A stretch of 64,000 nucleotides of DNA from Trichosporon coremiiforme (Eukaryota > Basidiomycota > Tremellomycetes > Trichosporonales > Trichosporonaceae): the NCBI GenBank assembly GCA_039545355.1, contig BCJJ01000015.1:620001-684000 (forward strand). Reading direction: 5' to 3'. Of the stretch, positions 11,835 through 23,468 are shown in pieces (within the stretch, counting starts at the first letter, position 1; the number at the start of each line of letters is the position of its first letter). Both the position numbers and the translations under genes were made by a program. The notes under the pieces were generated by a model. The model worked only from the letters and a program-made list of their open reading frames with translations, was not told where the DNA came from and ran no database searches.

Positions 11835-13821
11835 ATGGTCCGCAAGGCCGCCCGCAACGTCGTCGTCCTCGCGATCGTCCTGGCTCTGACGTCGCTGTAC
11901 CTCCTCATCGTCCTCGTGGACGGCTACGCCCAACCGCTCCCCATCAAAGTGGTCGCGCGGACGCCCGCGCGACTCCCTATCGCCGAGGACTACCAGCGCG
12001 CAAAGGAGGCTGTCCGGGAGCAGGTTCTCTACAAGGCTAACCTCGCCATCAGCAAGGGCCTCACGTACGGGTCCGACGGCATAGTTCGCGGCTGGGAGCG
12101 TCTGCACAAGCAGTTCGGCAAGGCAGGCCGGGAGCGCGACGAGCAGCACCCGATCGAGCAGCTCATCTACCGCGGGAAGCGGCGCTGGGAGGCGCTCCTG
12201 AAACGGTGAGGACAGGCTTCCTACTGTGCACTAATGCGCAGACAGTCAAGAGACCTCGCGGCCGCGGTCAGAGCATACGAGAAGCGATACTTTCGCAAGC
12301 CGCCTCGTGGCTTCGACGCCTGGTTCCAGTTCTGCACCGACAACAATGTCAGGATCATCGACGACTACGACCAGATCGAGAAGGACATTGGGCCCTGGTT
12401 CGGTATCGCGTCCGATCAGTTCCGCCAGCGCGTCAAGGACCTCGAGGCAGTCAAGCATTCCTAGTAAGCTGCCCAACTGCCTGCGGATAGCTAACACGAT
12501 CAGCAAAATTACGCTCCATGCGAACGGCTCCTCGACGCTCAGCGGCGACCGCGCCTCCTCCCCCCGCACCCAGATGCAATACGACCTGATCGCGCCCCTT
12601 GCGTCGATCATCGGTTCCAAGCTCTCGCTCCAGGTCTCGGACCACGACAGGGGCAACGCGATCATCAGCGAGGAGCTGCGGGAGCTTCTCCTTTCCGCCG
12701 CAGGTCGAGGCTCTTTCGTGACCGAAGCCGAGCTGCAGAAGCACGAGGACGACACGCAAGCCACCTTGGGGATCCAGTTCGCGTGCAGTCCTAGCAGTCT
12801 CGCAAGGCGGATCAGTATCTGGCGCCCGCAGCCTGCGCTGAATAACGAGCCGATGAGCTTCATCTACGACCTTCGCGAGGACGCGCAGATGAACTTCTGC
12901 AACAACCCAAAGCTGATGCGATACCATGGCGCGTTCTCGTTCCCCTTCGCCCGGCGCGCGGGCATGCGCCCCATGTTCCAGCTCTCGAAGACGGCACACA
13001 ACCACGAGTTCAAGATGCCACCCTTGGAGGGGTTCGAGGCGTACGAAACTAGGCGGTATGAGGCAGTGCCATGGGAGAGCAAGAACGACAGTCGCTTGTT
13101 CTGGCGCGGAACCATGACGGGGGACGAGTACACCCAGCCGCAGAAGGGTTACCGCCCGCACTACAACTGGCGCGAGAGTCACCGCATCCGTCTCTCGTTC
13201 CTTGTCGCGCCAACGGCGCAGGACGGAAGGGAGGACGAAGACCGCCGTTGGATCTGGATCCGCCGCAACGACGGGTGGGAGAAAGCCTCCTTTCCACGCT
13301 CGCTCCTGCGCAGCACGTATTTTGACATCGGCCTGATTGACAAGCTGCACCAGTGCGACGAGGCGGACGGCACATGCGCCCAGATGCGCAAGGAGCTGCT
13401 ATTCAAGCCGAAGACGCTCCGCGGCTCCGAGGGCGCGTACAAGTTCCTGCTGGACGTGGACGGGAACGGGTGGAGTAGTCGCTTCCGGCGCCTCCTCTCC
13501 AGCGGCAGCGTCGTGCTCAAGTCAGCAGTGTACCCCGAGTGGAACACGGACTGGCTCGTCCCTTTCCACCATTACGTGCCAGTGCGCAACGACTACAGCG
13601 ACTTGACCGAGATCATGGCCTTCTTCACTGGCACGCCTGGGACGAGCGAAGAGGCAAAGACGGAGGGGAGAGATGATCTGGCCAAGGGGATTGGAGAGAA
13701 TGCCAGGAGGTTTGTGCAGGACCATTGGAGGTGGCAGGACATGCAGGCGTACATGCTCCGTCTGTTACTGGAGTACAGGCGCCTCATGGCGGAGGAAAGG
13801 GAGGCGTACACGTACGAGTGA
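11835..13821 (+). CDS. CAP10-family glycosyltransferase (GT90), capsule-type xylosyltransferase-like
   Basis: Exons 11835..12205, 12242..12463 and 12504..13821 give 636 residues; the introns are 36 and 40 nt, both phase 2. Residues ~8-30 are a single hydrophobic helix (VVVLAIVLALTSLYLLIVLV) after a short basic start, the usual type II Golgi anchor. The middle segment has the family's WFQFCTDNNVRIIDDYDQI motif. The GT90 catalytic region runs from about 311 to 620 and includes the hallmark KFLLDVDGNGWSSRF near 512, then SGSVVLKSAVYPEW. In Cryptococcus, members add xylose or related sugars to capsule and glycan acceptors. The exact donor and linkage here are unknown. The C-terminus (WRWQDMQAYMLRLLLEY) also fits. 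Full length for the family. Confidence 0.92.
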
Positions 13822-13927
13822 AGACGGACTCCGCTAGGCATGCCAGGACAATGCATCTGATACTCTGTTCCGACCTAGCTCGATGCCGGCGGCAGCGACG
13901 GCGAGCCAACGACCACGCCATGGGGGT

Positions 13928-13933
13928 CACGTG
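13928..13933. promoter_or_regulatory. CACGTG E-box upstream of ERG3
   Basis: Perfect palindrome within TCACGTGA. bHLH factors, including SREBP-type regulators of sterol genes, can bind E-boxes. It lies about 650 bases from the ATG, so a role in ERG3 control is only a guess. Confidence 0.25.
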
Positions 13934-14495
13934 AGCGCCATGAGACGGGCCAGGGTCGTTCCAGCGCCCGGCCGAAGCGACGTCGATGTCCGGGCGCCGC
14001 CGAAGCCGGCCGGGCTTGTCCAGGGACTCGAAAATGGGATCGTTCGATAATTTTGCCTCCGCTAATTGACCGCATGACCCTCGACGGATCCGCCAGCTGA
14101 CAAACGTTAATCTGATTAAGGCCAGCCATAAGGTCTGGGCAGGGTTTGGGTCTTGATGCGATTAGAATTTTCGAGTGTGGCACGATCCCTAGCCCAAGGT
14201 TCGTCCAGGCTTCGCGCTCTCCGTGCTGCCCGCTGGCCGCTGGACAAGAAGGTACCAAAGATACAGGTCACAACAGCTGCTCTCGACTTTTGTGCTTACT
14301 TGCTCACACTTCTCCACCTGATCTCGCGGCCAGAGGTTGCAAGGACCGACCTACCACTCCACACACTCCGCACAGGGCGAACTTACCAACACTACGGCAA
14401 CAACCGACAGCACCAGGTAGTCACCATCGTGCGACCGCATCGTCCGATCCAACACTCAACGCCGCTTCGTCCCGAGACACGGACACGCGCGTGTT

Positions 14496-14501
14496 TATAA
14501 G
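14496..14501 (+). promoter_or_regulatory. TATA box of ERG3
   Basis: TATAAG inside GTTTATAAGT, about 84-89 bases before the ATG at 14585, followed by the pyrimidine-rich leader. Confidence 0.5.
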
Positions 14502-14584
14502 TCTCTTTCGTCGACTATACACCACCCTCCACCCTCTCTCCGCCTCCCCTAGCCCCCTTCCACTCCGACGACACCGACGGCGCC

Positions 14585-15550
14585 ATGGATCTCGTCCTGC
14601 ACTACTGCGACGAGTACGCCTTCGACTCTGTGTACGCGTACCTGTTCCCAGCCCCGGGATCGACGTATGCCGCCGGCTCGAAGCTCGCCTCGAATGCAAC
14701 TCTCGCTGCGGCCGCCGAGGCGGTCAAGCCCGTCTCGCGGCTAGCGCGCGACAGCATCGCGCGGCAGTGCATGTCGTTGCTGTTCGTGGCCTGGGCAGCC
14801 GCGACGGTCATGTACTTCCTCTTCTGCTCGATCAGCTACTACTTCTTCTACGACCGGCGGCTGGAGCACCACCCGCGATTCCTGAAGAACCAGATCCGGC
14901 AGGAGATCATCTCCTCGCTCGTTGCGGCGCCGACGATCGACGTGCTGACCCTGCCCTGGTTCTTGGGAGAGGTCCGCGGATACTCCAAGCTGTACGACCA
15001 CGTCAGTGACCGCGGGTGGCTCTATTTCGTGTTCTCGGCCGTGTGGTTCCTCGTCTTCACCGACTTCTGCATCTACTGGATCCACCGGATCGAGCACCAC
15101 CGCCTGATCTACAAGTACGTGCACAAGCCGCACCACAAGTGGATCGTCCCTACGCCATTTGCGGCATTGGCCTTCCACCCCGTCGACGGATACGCGCAGT
15201 CGCTGCCGTACCACATCTTCGTGTACCTGTTCCCGATGCACCGGCTGCTCTACCTGGGCATGTTCGGGTTCGTGCAGCTTTGGACGATCCTGATCCACGA
15301 CGGGGACATGATCCACGACCACTTCCTCGAGAAGTTCATCAACTCGCCCGCCCACCACACGCTCCACCACATCTACTTCACGTGCAACTACGGGCAATAC
15401 TTTACCTGGGCCGACAAGACCTTCGACAGCCACCGCGACCCCGTTGCGGAGCTCGACCCGCTCATCGACTCGATCAAGGAGATGCACCGCAAGGGACTCT
15501 GCGACAAGGACGGAAACCCGATCAAGAAGGAGTCGAAGAAGAACCAGTAG
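14585..15550 (+). CDS. ERG3: C-5 sterol desaturase
   Basis: A single uninterrupted exon of 321 residues. The enzyme is an ER di-iron desaturase that introduces the C5-C6 double bond in ergosterol synthesis; its loss is a known route to azole tolerance in yeasts. The three histidine boxes of the fatty-acid hydroxylase superfamily are intact: HRIEHH (~167), HKPHHKW (~182) and HHTLHH (~257), the last followed by the ERG3-typical Tyr-Phe-Thr-Cys-Asn-Tyr-Gly-Gln-Tyr. Hydrophobic helices flank the boxes (~62-85 and ~140-165). The C-terminus is short and Lys-rich (KKESKKNQ), resembling a dilysine-type ER retention tail but not canonical. The length is slightly below that of S. cerevisiae Erg3. The start follows a TATA box and CT-rich leader. 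Confidence 0.95.
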   Translation: MDLVLHYCDEYAFDSVYAYLFPAPGSTYAAGSKLASNATLAAAAEAVKPVSRLARDSIARQCMSLLFVAWAAATVMYFLFCSISYYFFYDRRLEHHPRFLKNQIRQEIISSLVAAPTIDVLTLPWFLGEVRGYSKLYDHVSDRGWLYFVFSAVWFLVFTDFCIYWIHRIEHHRLIYKYVHKPHHKWIVPTPFAALAFHPVDGYAQSLPYHIFVYLFPMHRLLYLGMFGFVQLWTILIHDGDMIHDHFLEKFINSPAHHTLHHIYFTCNYGQYFTWADKTFDSHRDPVAELDPLIDSIKEMHRKGLCDKDGNPIKKESKKNQ

Positions 15551-16152
15551 ACGCGTACACGAGCGCGCAGCGCGCAGCCCGCAGCGCGAGTGTAGCCGGA
15601 AGCGTGGTGCGCAGAGGCGTGAGCGCGACCGAATGTAGGATGGCCACTGCCATGCGGCCGATAGATCTCTCCTAGAGCATATGCATATACCCCCTAATGA
15701 CTTGATAGTTTGCCTGCAGAACGAGCGGTCTAGAGTGCCAACGCCTATCTGTGCCACACAACGCTACGCAGCCTGCTTCGTATCCTCTCGGAGCCGTGTC
15801 GGTGCCAAGAGAAAGCCTACCTAGGTGACGCAGTAGCTGATATCTACGAAGCACGTCGATCCCAAGCGTTCGTCTCCGCTACATGCAAAGAGCCTTGGTC
15901 AGGACCCCGATGTGTCCGTCTGTCACCGCCTCATCCGTGAAAGTTGCCATACCTGCCACCGAAGGTGTGGAATGATCGTCGCCTGCCCTTGTGTGTGAGA
16001 GCTGCCCAGATCTGGCGTACCTGGCGTGGAGGTGGAGGTCCTCCACAATCCAGATTGTTGAATTGTCAAAACAAAATTCTTCCCAGTCTAGCCGCTGAAA
16101 TAGCGCTGAAGCTAAGGCAGCATGGGGTCAGTGGGCAAAAAGCAAAAATGAA
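15551..16152. other. Intergenic region between ERG3 and tRNA-Lys
   Basis: No gene seen. A perfect 7-bp inverted repeat with a one-base loop (GTGGAGG T CCTCCAC) lies near 16032-16046. The T-runs at 16137-16150 (minus-strand sense) form the Pol III terminator of the tRNA. Confidence 0.5.
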
Positions 16153-16240
16153 GCCTCGTATGGGGCTCGAACCCATGACTGTGTGATCAATCGGCCTTTT
16201 GCGTAAGAGTCACACTATCTACCGACTGATATAACGAGGC
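16153..16240 (-). tRNA. tRNA-Lys(CUU) with a 16-nt intron
   Basis: The minus strand folds as a complete cloverleaf. The acceptor stem GCCTCGT pairs with ACGAGGC and the D stem TATC with GATA. The anticodon stem TGTGA pairs with TCACA, and the T arm ATGGG-TTCGAGC-CCCAT is perfect. The anticodon CTT is at 16207..16205. A 16-base intron (16203..16188) begins one base 3' of the anticodon, the standard nuclear position. CCA is not encoded. Runs of T just downstream on the minus strand give the Pol III stop. Confidence 0.95.
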
Positions 16241-17113
16241 GTTGTTGTCTGCTGGCGCCTGAGAATACTACATCGGGCTAGCCCAAAATTCCGAGAATCG
16301 ACCGAAGACGCCTTTCCCTGCTCTTGTGGGCCGCTATCAGGCACTCCACTGCTTCAATGCATTGGTTCCATAACGCTGAAGATGTCAAGTCAGCGTAAGC
16401 GTCAACCCAGTGGCTGCCCTGCAATGACGCCGGCTATAGAGCACTGCTTTGCCTGAAGTTCCGATCCGTTAGAGGCTGCTTGACGACGTTACGATTATGG
16501 TAACTCCCAGGCACAACTTAAAAACGGACAAATGGTGGAGTCTGGAATGTGTTCCGGATGTAAGCGGTTCTGGGCAGCGCGTGGATGTGGTTCTGTTCAC
16601 TGTCCCATTGTGTAATTCCTTGTGCATCGCCCTGTATTCTTCTGTTGCCCTAGTGTGCGCATGAGTGTTCTTGTTGTTCGTGAGCCACCACACCGCGAGC
16701 CACCGCACCGCGCACCACTCAGCGATGCGATGCGCCGTTGAACGCCGGTACTTGGCGAAATTGAACCCGATAATACCCAAGTCGGGTTCATTAGGAGACC
16801 GGGTGCCCAGTTGAAATGTAGAGATTACGCGCCCACTACGTCATGAACCGGGGCACATGACCTTTGTTCTGACCCCGCCGCTCTAGACTCGGTCTCCTTC
16901 TCGCTCGAGTCGTTCACATCGCATCGCATCGCATCCATTCTAGGCCATCACTCAGCATCACGCATCGTACGCTTACTCTATCGCGGCACTAGTACTGGTT
17001 TCCGACTCGAAACTTTCCACAACACTACAAATACCCAGCCTCTTTGCTCATCAGGCTCCCAACCACCCCCACATCACTTCACTTTATCCCCCACCTCAAG
17101 TGACGACGACACA
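16241..17113. other. Intergenic region between tRNA-Lys and the F-box gene
   Basis: No gene seen. Short CATCG direct repeats lie near 16918-16935, and the last ~150 bases are a C/T-rich leader before the F-box gene start. Confidence 0.5.
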
Positions 17114-18165
17114 ATGGCGACGACGACCAGCCTCCTGCACACAGCGCTCCAGAACCTTCACGTCGCGCAGCAAGTCGCCCTCCCCTCGCACACGCCCCGG
17201 CCGCCCAGCAGCGTCGGCTCTGGGCGCAGCTCGCGCGCCGGATCCCGCATGGCGAGCGACGACGAGGACGACGAGCTCGTCACCGTCGGCAAGGGCACCG
17301 CGCCCGGTACACCCATCCCCGGAAAGGGGCAGGTGCTGGGGCAGCGCATCAAGAATGCGTCGAATGACCCAGTGAGTAAGCCTTCAGCTTCTGCAGACAC
17401 ATCGAGTGATGTGAGAAAATGGGTGGCGAGGCGCCTTCCTAACGCCTTAAAGCCTTACGCCACCCCACGGGTCCCGCCCTGAACTTAGTAGAGAACTAAA
17501 GCTGACCTCGACTGCAGCTTCGCATCCTCCCGACGCACCTGGCAGTGCGTGTCTTCCTGCAGCTCGATATCCGGTCGCTGGCACGCTGCGACCGCGTCTG
17601 CAAGCGGTGGCACAAGAGCAGCACGCTCAACTACGTGTGGTTCCTGCAGAACCGGGCTCTGCACCTGCCTAAGCTAAAGGCTCCAGAGGGCAAGATGCGC
17701 ACTCTGGACGACGGGATAGAGTTTTTCGACCCGTACGACAAGGGCCCGAAGCTCTCGACTTTGGCCCCAGTGCCGCTGCCCAAGACCGCCGCGCCACAGT
17801 GGTCCAAGGCCGAGAGCAAGAAGGCGTGGAAGGCGCAGTTCAAGCACACGCTGTACAAGGGGGACGACGACGATGACCATCCGAACCGTGTCGACGTCAG
17901 TGGTCTTTCCTCAGGCTATTCCACCCCAGGTGGCGGACGACACGCGTATTCCGGCCTCGGTAGCGGGAACGCGAGCCGCTGGGGACCCGACGAGAGCGGG
18001 ACTATGACTCCGAGTGAGAGGAAACTGGCCGCTAGGGAGGAATACAAGGCCCTCGGCGGACGGAAGAGCAGGAGGAAGAGAAAGATGGCCGGAGAGCTTG
18101 GAGCCCGGGATAAGGGCGGCGCGGCGGCTATTGTGGATGACGGGCGGTTCGATTGTCCATGGTAG
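17114..18165 (+). CDS. F-box protein
   Basis: Exons 17114..17371 and 17518..18165 join in phase 0 (301 residues). The 146-nt intron has GTGAGT at the donor and ends in GCAG. The second exon opens with an F-box (~87-128): LRILPTHLAVRVFLQLDIRS, then the invariant-type CDRVCKRWHK and Trp. It should bind Skp1 in an SCF ubiquitin ligase, with the rest of the protein choosing the substrate. There is no WD40 or LRR domain. The N-terminus is Ser/acidic (SDDEDDE). The C-terminal part has a Lys/Trp segment (KKAWKAQFKHTLYKG), an Asp run and a basic nuclear-localisation-like patch (GRKSRRKRK). The short length and missing substrate domain resemble small fungal Pof-type proteins. Substrate unknown. Confidence 0.85.
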
Positions 18166-18596
18166 CCCGCGGAAGTAGCCCGCGGAGCGAATGCAGTGAG
18201 CGCAGCGGGGCGCGAGCAAGCGAGCGCACCGAACGGCGAACAATGCCGACCCAATAAGCCCGATGTGCAACAAGCACCGACCTAAAAAAGTCCCGACGTC
18301 CCCGGCGTCCCAAACCAAGCCAAAGAGTGCCGCCCTACCAAGGGCCGGCCTCTGCAGTCGACTGACGAGTGCCCATTGTGGTCCTCCGTCAGTCGATCAC
18401 GACGAACCGCAGCCCAGCGGCGTCTCTGTCAACAAGTAAAAGCTAGTCAGGAGTTTCCTCAGAATGTAGTGCGAATATGAATGCAGATCTTGATACAACA
18501 TTTGCCCCTCTTCTATGATCTCGGGGTAGGAGCTCGTCTTCGCCCCGGGGCAGCTTTACCACGGGCGCACCTTGTGGCACTGGTACAAGGGGTGTG
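18166..18596. other. Convergent 3' flanks of F-box and MTC5-like genes
   Basis: Shared terminator region of two genes that end towards each other. No gene seen. Confidence 0.5.
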
Positions 18597-21500
18597 TTAC
18601 CAGGGGAGGATACCCTCTGGACCAAGAGCTCTCGCTCTAGCCCTAGCAAGCATGCCCTCCCTCGCCGCCTCACGGGGCGGGGGGCTCATCTGGCTCATCT
18701 CTCTCTCCCTAGTCTCCCGATCCCTTCCCTCGCGTTCCCTCTCGGCGTCTCGTTGCTCGACGCTCTGGAGCGCCGCAATGCTTTGCGAATGATAGTCGTC
18801 GTCATCGGTGTGGCTCGGCGTGAGCTTCAACCCGAGTTCTCCTGCGAAGGAACTGAACTCCTGCGCATACCCCCCGGCGGCCGAATAGCCACTGCCGACA
18901 CTGCCGAAAGACCCGGCGTCGCGCTTGCGCTCCCGCGAGCGTGAGGCCGAACGCGAGTTGCCGCCCGTCAGGTCCACGAACCGGGATGAGCGCTCGAAGC
19001 GTTTGGAAGCCTCCGTGCGCGGGTCCTCGACGAGGACTTGGCGTGTCGGGCCCTCTGGGCGGGCCTGGGAAAAGCTGGCACTGAGCCCACCGTCACTGGA
19101 GCAGTTGCACGAGCACGCGGGACAGTGTTTCAGCAACTCGAGCGCGGCGCGGAGGCACCGCCAGTGGCTCGTGTGCTCGCACAGCGTGCAGGATGCACTG
19201 AGGCCGCGGACGGGTGTGTTGCACACACTGCACAGGGGTGCTTGCCTCGGTACACTGCACGAGGTACACTTGTCCTCGCCCTGTGGAACGAAAGCAGAGT
19301 CGCAGGCGCGACACCGCGTCGCATAAACGAGGCCCTCCCTGTATACCTTTGGAGGTGGGCTCGAGGCAAACTCGTACTGCAGCAGAGCGGCGCGTTTCCC
19401 CACAAGCCCTGCGCGGAGGAGCCAGTCGGCGTACGCCAGTTTCCAGAGTTCGGCGAGGGGGAGGAGTTCACTGCGCAAGAGGGAGGGCGGGGGAGCATCA
19501 GAGCTGAACTCGAGGTGCACGCCGCATGTCATTCGGCGGCGTTCCAGTTTGCCTGGGGTTGGGGCCAGGTTCGGCTTGGAGAAGACGCGCCGCAGCGGAG
19601 TCGCACTCCCGAAGGACACCTTGGTTCCTGTGCGCGGCGCGCTGGTTGCTAAGTTGCTCGATTCGGGCACAGAGGATGCGGAGGCGCTCGCGGCGCGCTC
19701 GTCTGCACTCCGGCCGGTCGGCGTCGGTGGGACGGGAGGCAAAGGAGGAGAGGCGAGCGCCATGCTCCCCGAACGACCGAAGGGACGTGTCGTCCTGCGC
19801 CTCGGCGACGGCAGACCGGGCAGCCCCGTGATCGACGAGTGGCTCTCGTGCCGCGTGAAGGGGTGATCGGCTCGCGAAGGCATGCCGGGGATCGCGAGCG
19901 GCGAGCGCTCCTCGTACGACCCCGGCGTGCGCTCCTGGTCGAAGGATGTGCGGTCGCGCGGCGTCAGCGCCATGCCCCTTAAGCTAATCGAGGAGGGGTT
20001 CATGAGGATCTGGCTCCACCCGCTGGTCCTCAGGCTTCCTGGTCCTGTAGCCGACACGGGCGTGGACGGCGTGAGGCTGCTGCTCCTTCTGCCAGGGCCG
20101 AAGGGCGTGGCCGCCGTACCGGACGTGCCCCCGCTGCCGGCCGAGACGCGGCTCACCTTCCGCATGCCAAAGTAGCTCGGCTCGGGCTGCGCGATCTCCT
20201 CGATTGCCGGCGGGGGCGGCGCGTTCTGCTCGTACTCCAGCAAACAGCACGAGACCAGCGCAAGCATCTGCACATCCATGCGCTCCATGAGGCGGCCAAA
20301 GATACCGTCCACGACGCAGCGCTTGCGCTCCATCTCGCGTTCCCAGCGGAAGCGCTCGGCATGGGCTGCTGCTGAGCGAGACAGGGGCGCGTGGTCCGAG
20401 TATGGCGGTGGCGGGTCGGTCAGCAGCGCCCGCAGGGCCGCCCAGATCTCAGCGTGCTCTAGCTTCTTGACTTCAAGCGCATGCACGAGGTTCCCGTCGA
20501 TGCTTGTCGCGTACAGTCGCGCGAGCTCGGCATCTGGCTCCGGCACGAGGTGCGAGACGTTGTACAGACTCAGCGTGGAGCGGGACTGCATCGGCTGCAG
20601 CTGGGCCTGCATCGTACGCACGTGGCGCTTGTAGCGCACCATCGTCGGCTTGTTGTGCGGGTTCTCCAGCCGGCTGAGTGCGCTGAGCGCCCTGGCGAGC
20701 GGCGTGCTGAGCGGGTCCTCGCGGGAGGGAGAGCGAGAATGGCCTGACCTAGCACGCGGGAGCACAGTCTGCTTCGGGAAGAAGCACACGAGCTGCCCGT
20801 TCGGGCCGAAAGACGCCCCCGTCGTGCGGATCAGCATCGGCACGTTGGCCGCCTCGTCGACGCCCGTGTCGCTGTCCGAGTCCTCGTCAACGACACGGCG
20901 CGACGTGCGCTCATGGTATCCGAGCAGGAACTCAGTGGCGCTGATCAGACACTGCCGGTTCGCCGCGCGCATCTCTTTGATCGTCGAGATCATGCGGTGC
21001 CGCGTGATCGGGGACACGGTCGCGTTGCGCTCGAGCTCGAACGTCGGTATCTCCGGCCCGTACGGGTAGTTCGGGGGGAAGCTCCAGTGCACACGGATGA
21101 AAGCGTACCTGTCTCCGTTGGCCCAGGGGCCGTTCAGAGACATGGTCAGCTTGCGCTGAGATAAATCAAACTTCTCAAAGTTCACCTTGGACTTGGGGAA
21201 CATCTTGTGCACCGACAGCACCTCGTCCTTGAGAGGGATGAGGTCGGAGACGCTCTCCGTCCCGACAGCCGTGTTAACCGACGACGCGCGCGTTAAGCTA
21301 AGCCCGCGCGTCTGGTTCAAGAGCCGCAGCGACTCGGTGCGTCCGCTGTGCGGGCCCTTGGAGCGTGATCGCGAACTGCTGCCGTTCGTCGAATCGCGGC
21401 CAGCAACAGACGGGGCTCGGGATGGCTCTGCACTAGAGTCGGACGCAACGGCCGCCGCACCTGGCCCCGTCTTGACGATACGCGAGAGCCACTCGATCTG

Positions 21501-23208
21501 GCCAATCTTGCGGGTCGACTTGCCACCGCGGGTCATGCTCGTGAGCGCGGGACGCTGGAGCATGCGCTGTCTCGCGATACCGCTGGGGATTGTCGGCTTC
21601 TCGGGCCCGAGGGGCTTCAGCGCCTGTCCAAGGGGGTCGAGGGGAACGGAGAACGTGCGGTCGACGGCGCCGCGGCGCGTCACGTCAACGTCAATAGGTG
21701 CGCCAGGCTTGTACCCCGCGCGCTCGAGGAGATCCTTGGGCATTGGCCAGATACGGAGCTTGCGGTCGAGACTCCACGTAATGAGCTGGAAGTTGCGGTC
21801 CTCGAAGTCGGGGTCGGCACCGCCGCGCCGCCGCCACACGAACTCCTTGACCACGCCCGAGGAGCCCTCCCACCGCTCGATCGGGACGTTGCTCCCGTCC
21901 GTGCCGAACATTTCGAGCGCCGTCTCCCCCCGCTGCGGTAACGCGAGGACGCCGTGCCCCCACGGCAAATTCCGCGCCCGCCAGACGGGATATCCCGTCT
22001 GGATGGTCGCATTCGTGAACGGCTCGCCAGCGCTGAAGTCCTCGTTGGCGAGGGTACTGCGGTCATCCTCGGCCACGACAGAGGGAATGTCCCAGAACTT
22101 GATCGTCTTGTCCAGAGAGCAGGTGACGAGCCGGTGCCGCAGCCTCCGGTCCCAGTCGATGCCATAGATCTTCGAGTCGTGCGCCTGGATCGTCGCGACG
22201 GGGACGGAGCCGTACCGGTCGTCCCAGACGAGGACGCGGGTCCCGTGCGCTGTGGCGAGGATGTGCTCCGCCTTCCTGTTCCACTTGACCTGCGTGCCCG
22301 CCGCGCCCCAAGCTGAAAGCCGGATAATCGGCGTCGAGCCCTGCACACGCAGGTCCCAGCCGCGGATGCCTGCGTCCATGCTGACAGTCGCCATCAGGTT
22401 GTGATTCCGGGGATGCCAATTGATATCAGTGATAGCGCGGTGGTGCGCGTCGATCGAGCGCGAGAGCGTCTTCTGCGCGTGCAAGTCCCAGATCAGCAGT
22501 TTCTGGCTCGAAGTAGACAGGATCAGGTTGTCCGTGATCGCGTGCGGGGACCATTGGCAACTGTTGTCAGCTCAAAGCTCTGGTGCTAGAAGCTTACTCG
22601 GCGATTTGCCATGTCCCGCCTTGGGGGATGAAGCGGGGTGCCTTCTCGAGATTCGACAGGTCGAGGACGTACAGTCCCTTCCTGCTCGCGAGGCACACGT
22701 CGCGCGAGCTCGGCGAGATGGACAGGCTGCCGACGGGCTGGTTGATGGAGACTGTCGCTCCCTCGCTAAACTCATCGTCAGGGAGCACGGTACTACCCAT
22801 GAGGGAGATTTGGCTGGCGACGCTCGCGTCCACAGGCAGCGGGGCTTGGTACGAGCTGCCGAGCGCGTTGCCGGCGACAGAGAGGGTCATGCCTACTGAG
22901 CGACTGAACCTTCTTCCCAGAGTTGGTCGGGGTGAGACGCCGGGACTCGATCCGCCGGGTGATAACGCCTGTGGTGGTGGTTGTGGTGAAGTGAGTGTTG
23001 CTGTTGACGAGGGGGACGCCTGGGAAAGGCTCCGCGTCGGCCCAGTACTGGGCGACAGCGTCAGCGTGGGCGACAGCGGGCCCAGCCCCCTCACGCTCGC
23101 GGCCGAGGAGCGCCGCGACGCAAGACCAGCGAGGGGCTGCAGGGGCTGCAGGGGCGTCGTGGGGCTCGCGGACGGCGATGCGACGCCCGAGGGCGAGGGC
23201 GAGCTCAT
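18597..23208 (-). CDS. MTC5: SEA/GATOR2 complex subunit, Mtc5/WDR59-like (WD40-RWD-RING)
   Basis: Exons 23208..22598 and 22560..18597 give 1524 residues; the intron is 37 nt, phase 2, and ends CTGACAACAG. The domain order identifies the family: a WD40 propeller (from about 150 to 500, with VKWNRKAEHILATAHGTRVL and CSLDKTIKFWD); an RWD domain (~645-750, including SFPPNYPYGPEIPTFELE); and a C-terminal zinc-binding RING-like region (~1285-1380) with ordered Cys/His pairs (CRACDSAF, CTSC, CSVCNTPV, CTLCEHTSHWRC, CPAC). WDR59/Mtc5 sits on the vacuolar membrane in SEACAT/GATOR2, which controls TORC1 in response to amino acids. Long Ser/Pro-rich linkers separate RWD and RING, making it larger than animal WDR59. 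RTC1/WDR24 is the alternative, but WDR24 lacks an RWD domain. Confidence 0.88.
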
Positions 23209-23468
23209 CGTGTGCGTCTGCCGCGTTGCCTGTTGTCGCTTGTCGTCGCGAAGGCGAGTTGGATCGATGGATCGGTGGATTGCAAGTAATGCAAGTGACA
23301 GTTGACGAGGGAACGGCGGTATGAGGTCAGAGCCTTGCCCGGTTCATCTGGCTGATAGCGATCGTTCAGGGACGCTTCAGAATTCCATCCACCATCAACG
23401 TCCACTTGACCACTTCAGCCAGCCTTTGTTTTCGCTCCATCCATCCCGTCTCGTCTCATCAAACCACC

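Larger units (their letters stand above)
13822..14584 (+). other. ERG3 promoter region
   Basis: No gene seen. It holds the 3' flank of the GT90 gene, an E-box, a TATA box and a pyrimidine-rich leader (CT-rich, about 14515-14570) ahead of the ERG3 ATG. The leader is typical of highly expressed fungal genes. Confidence 0.5.
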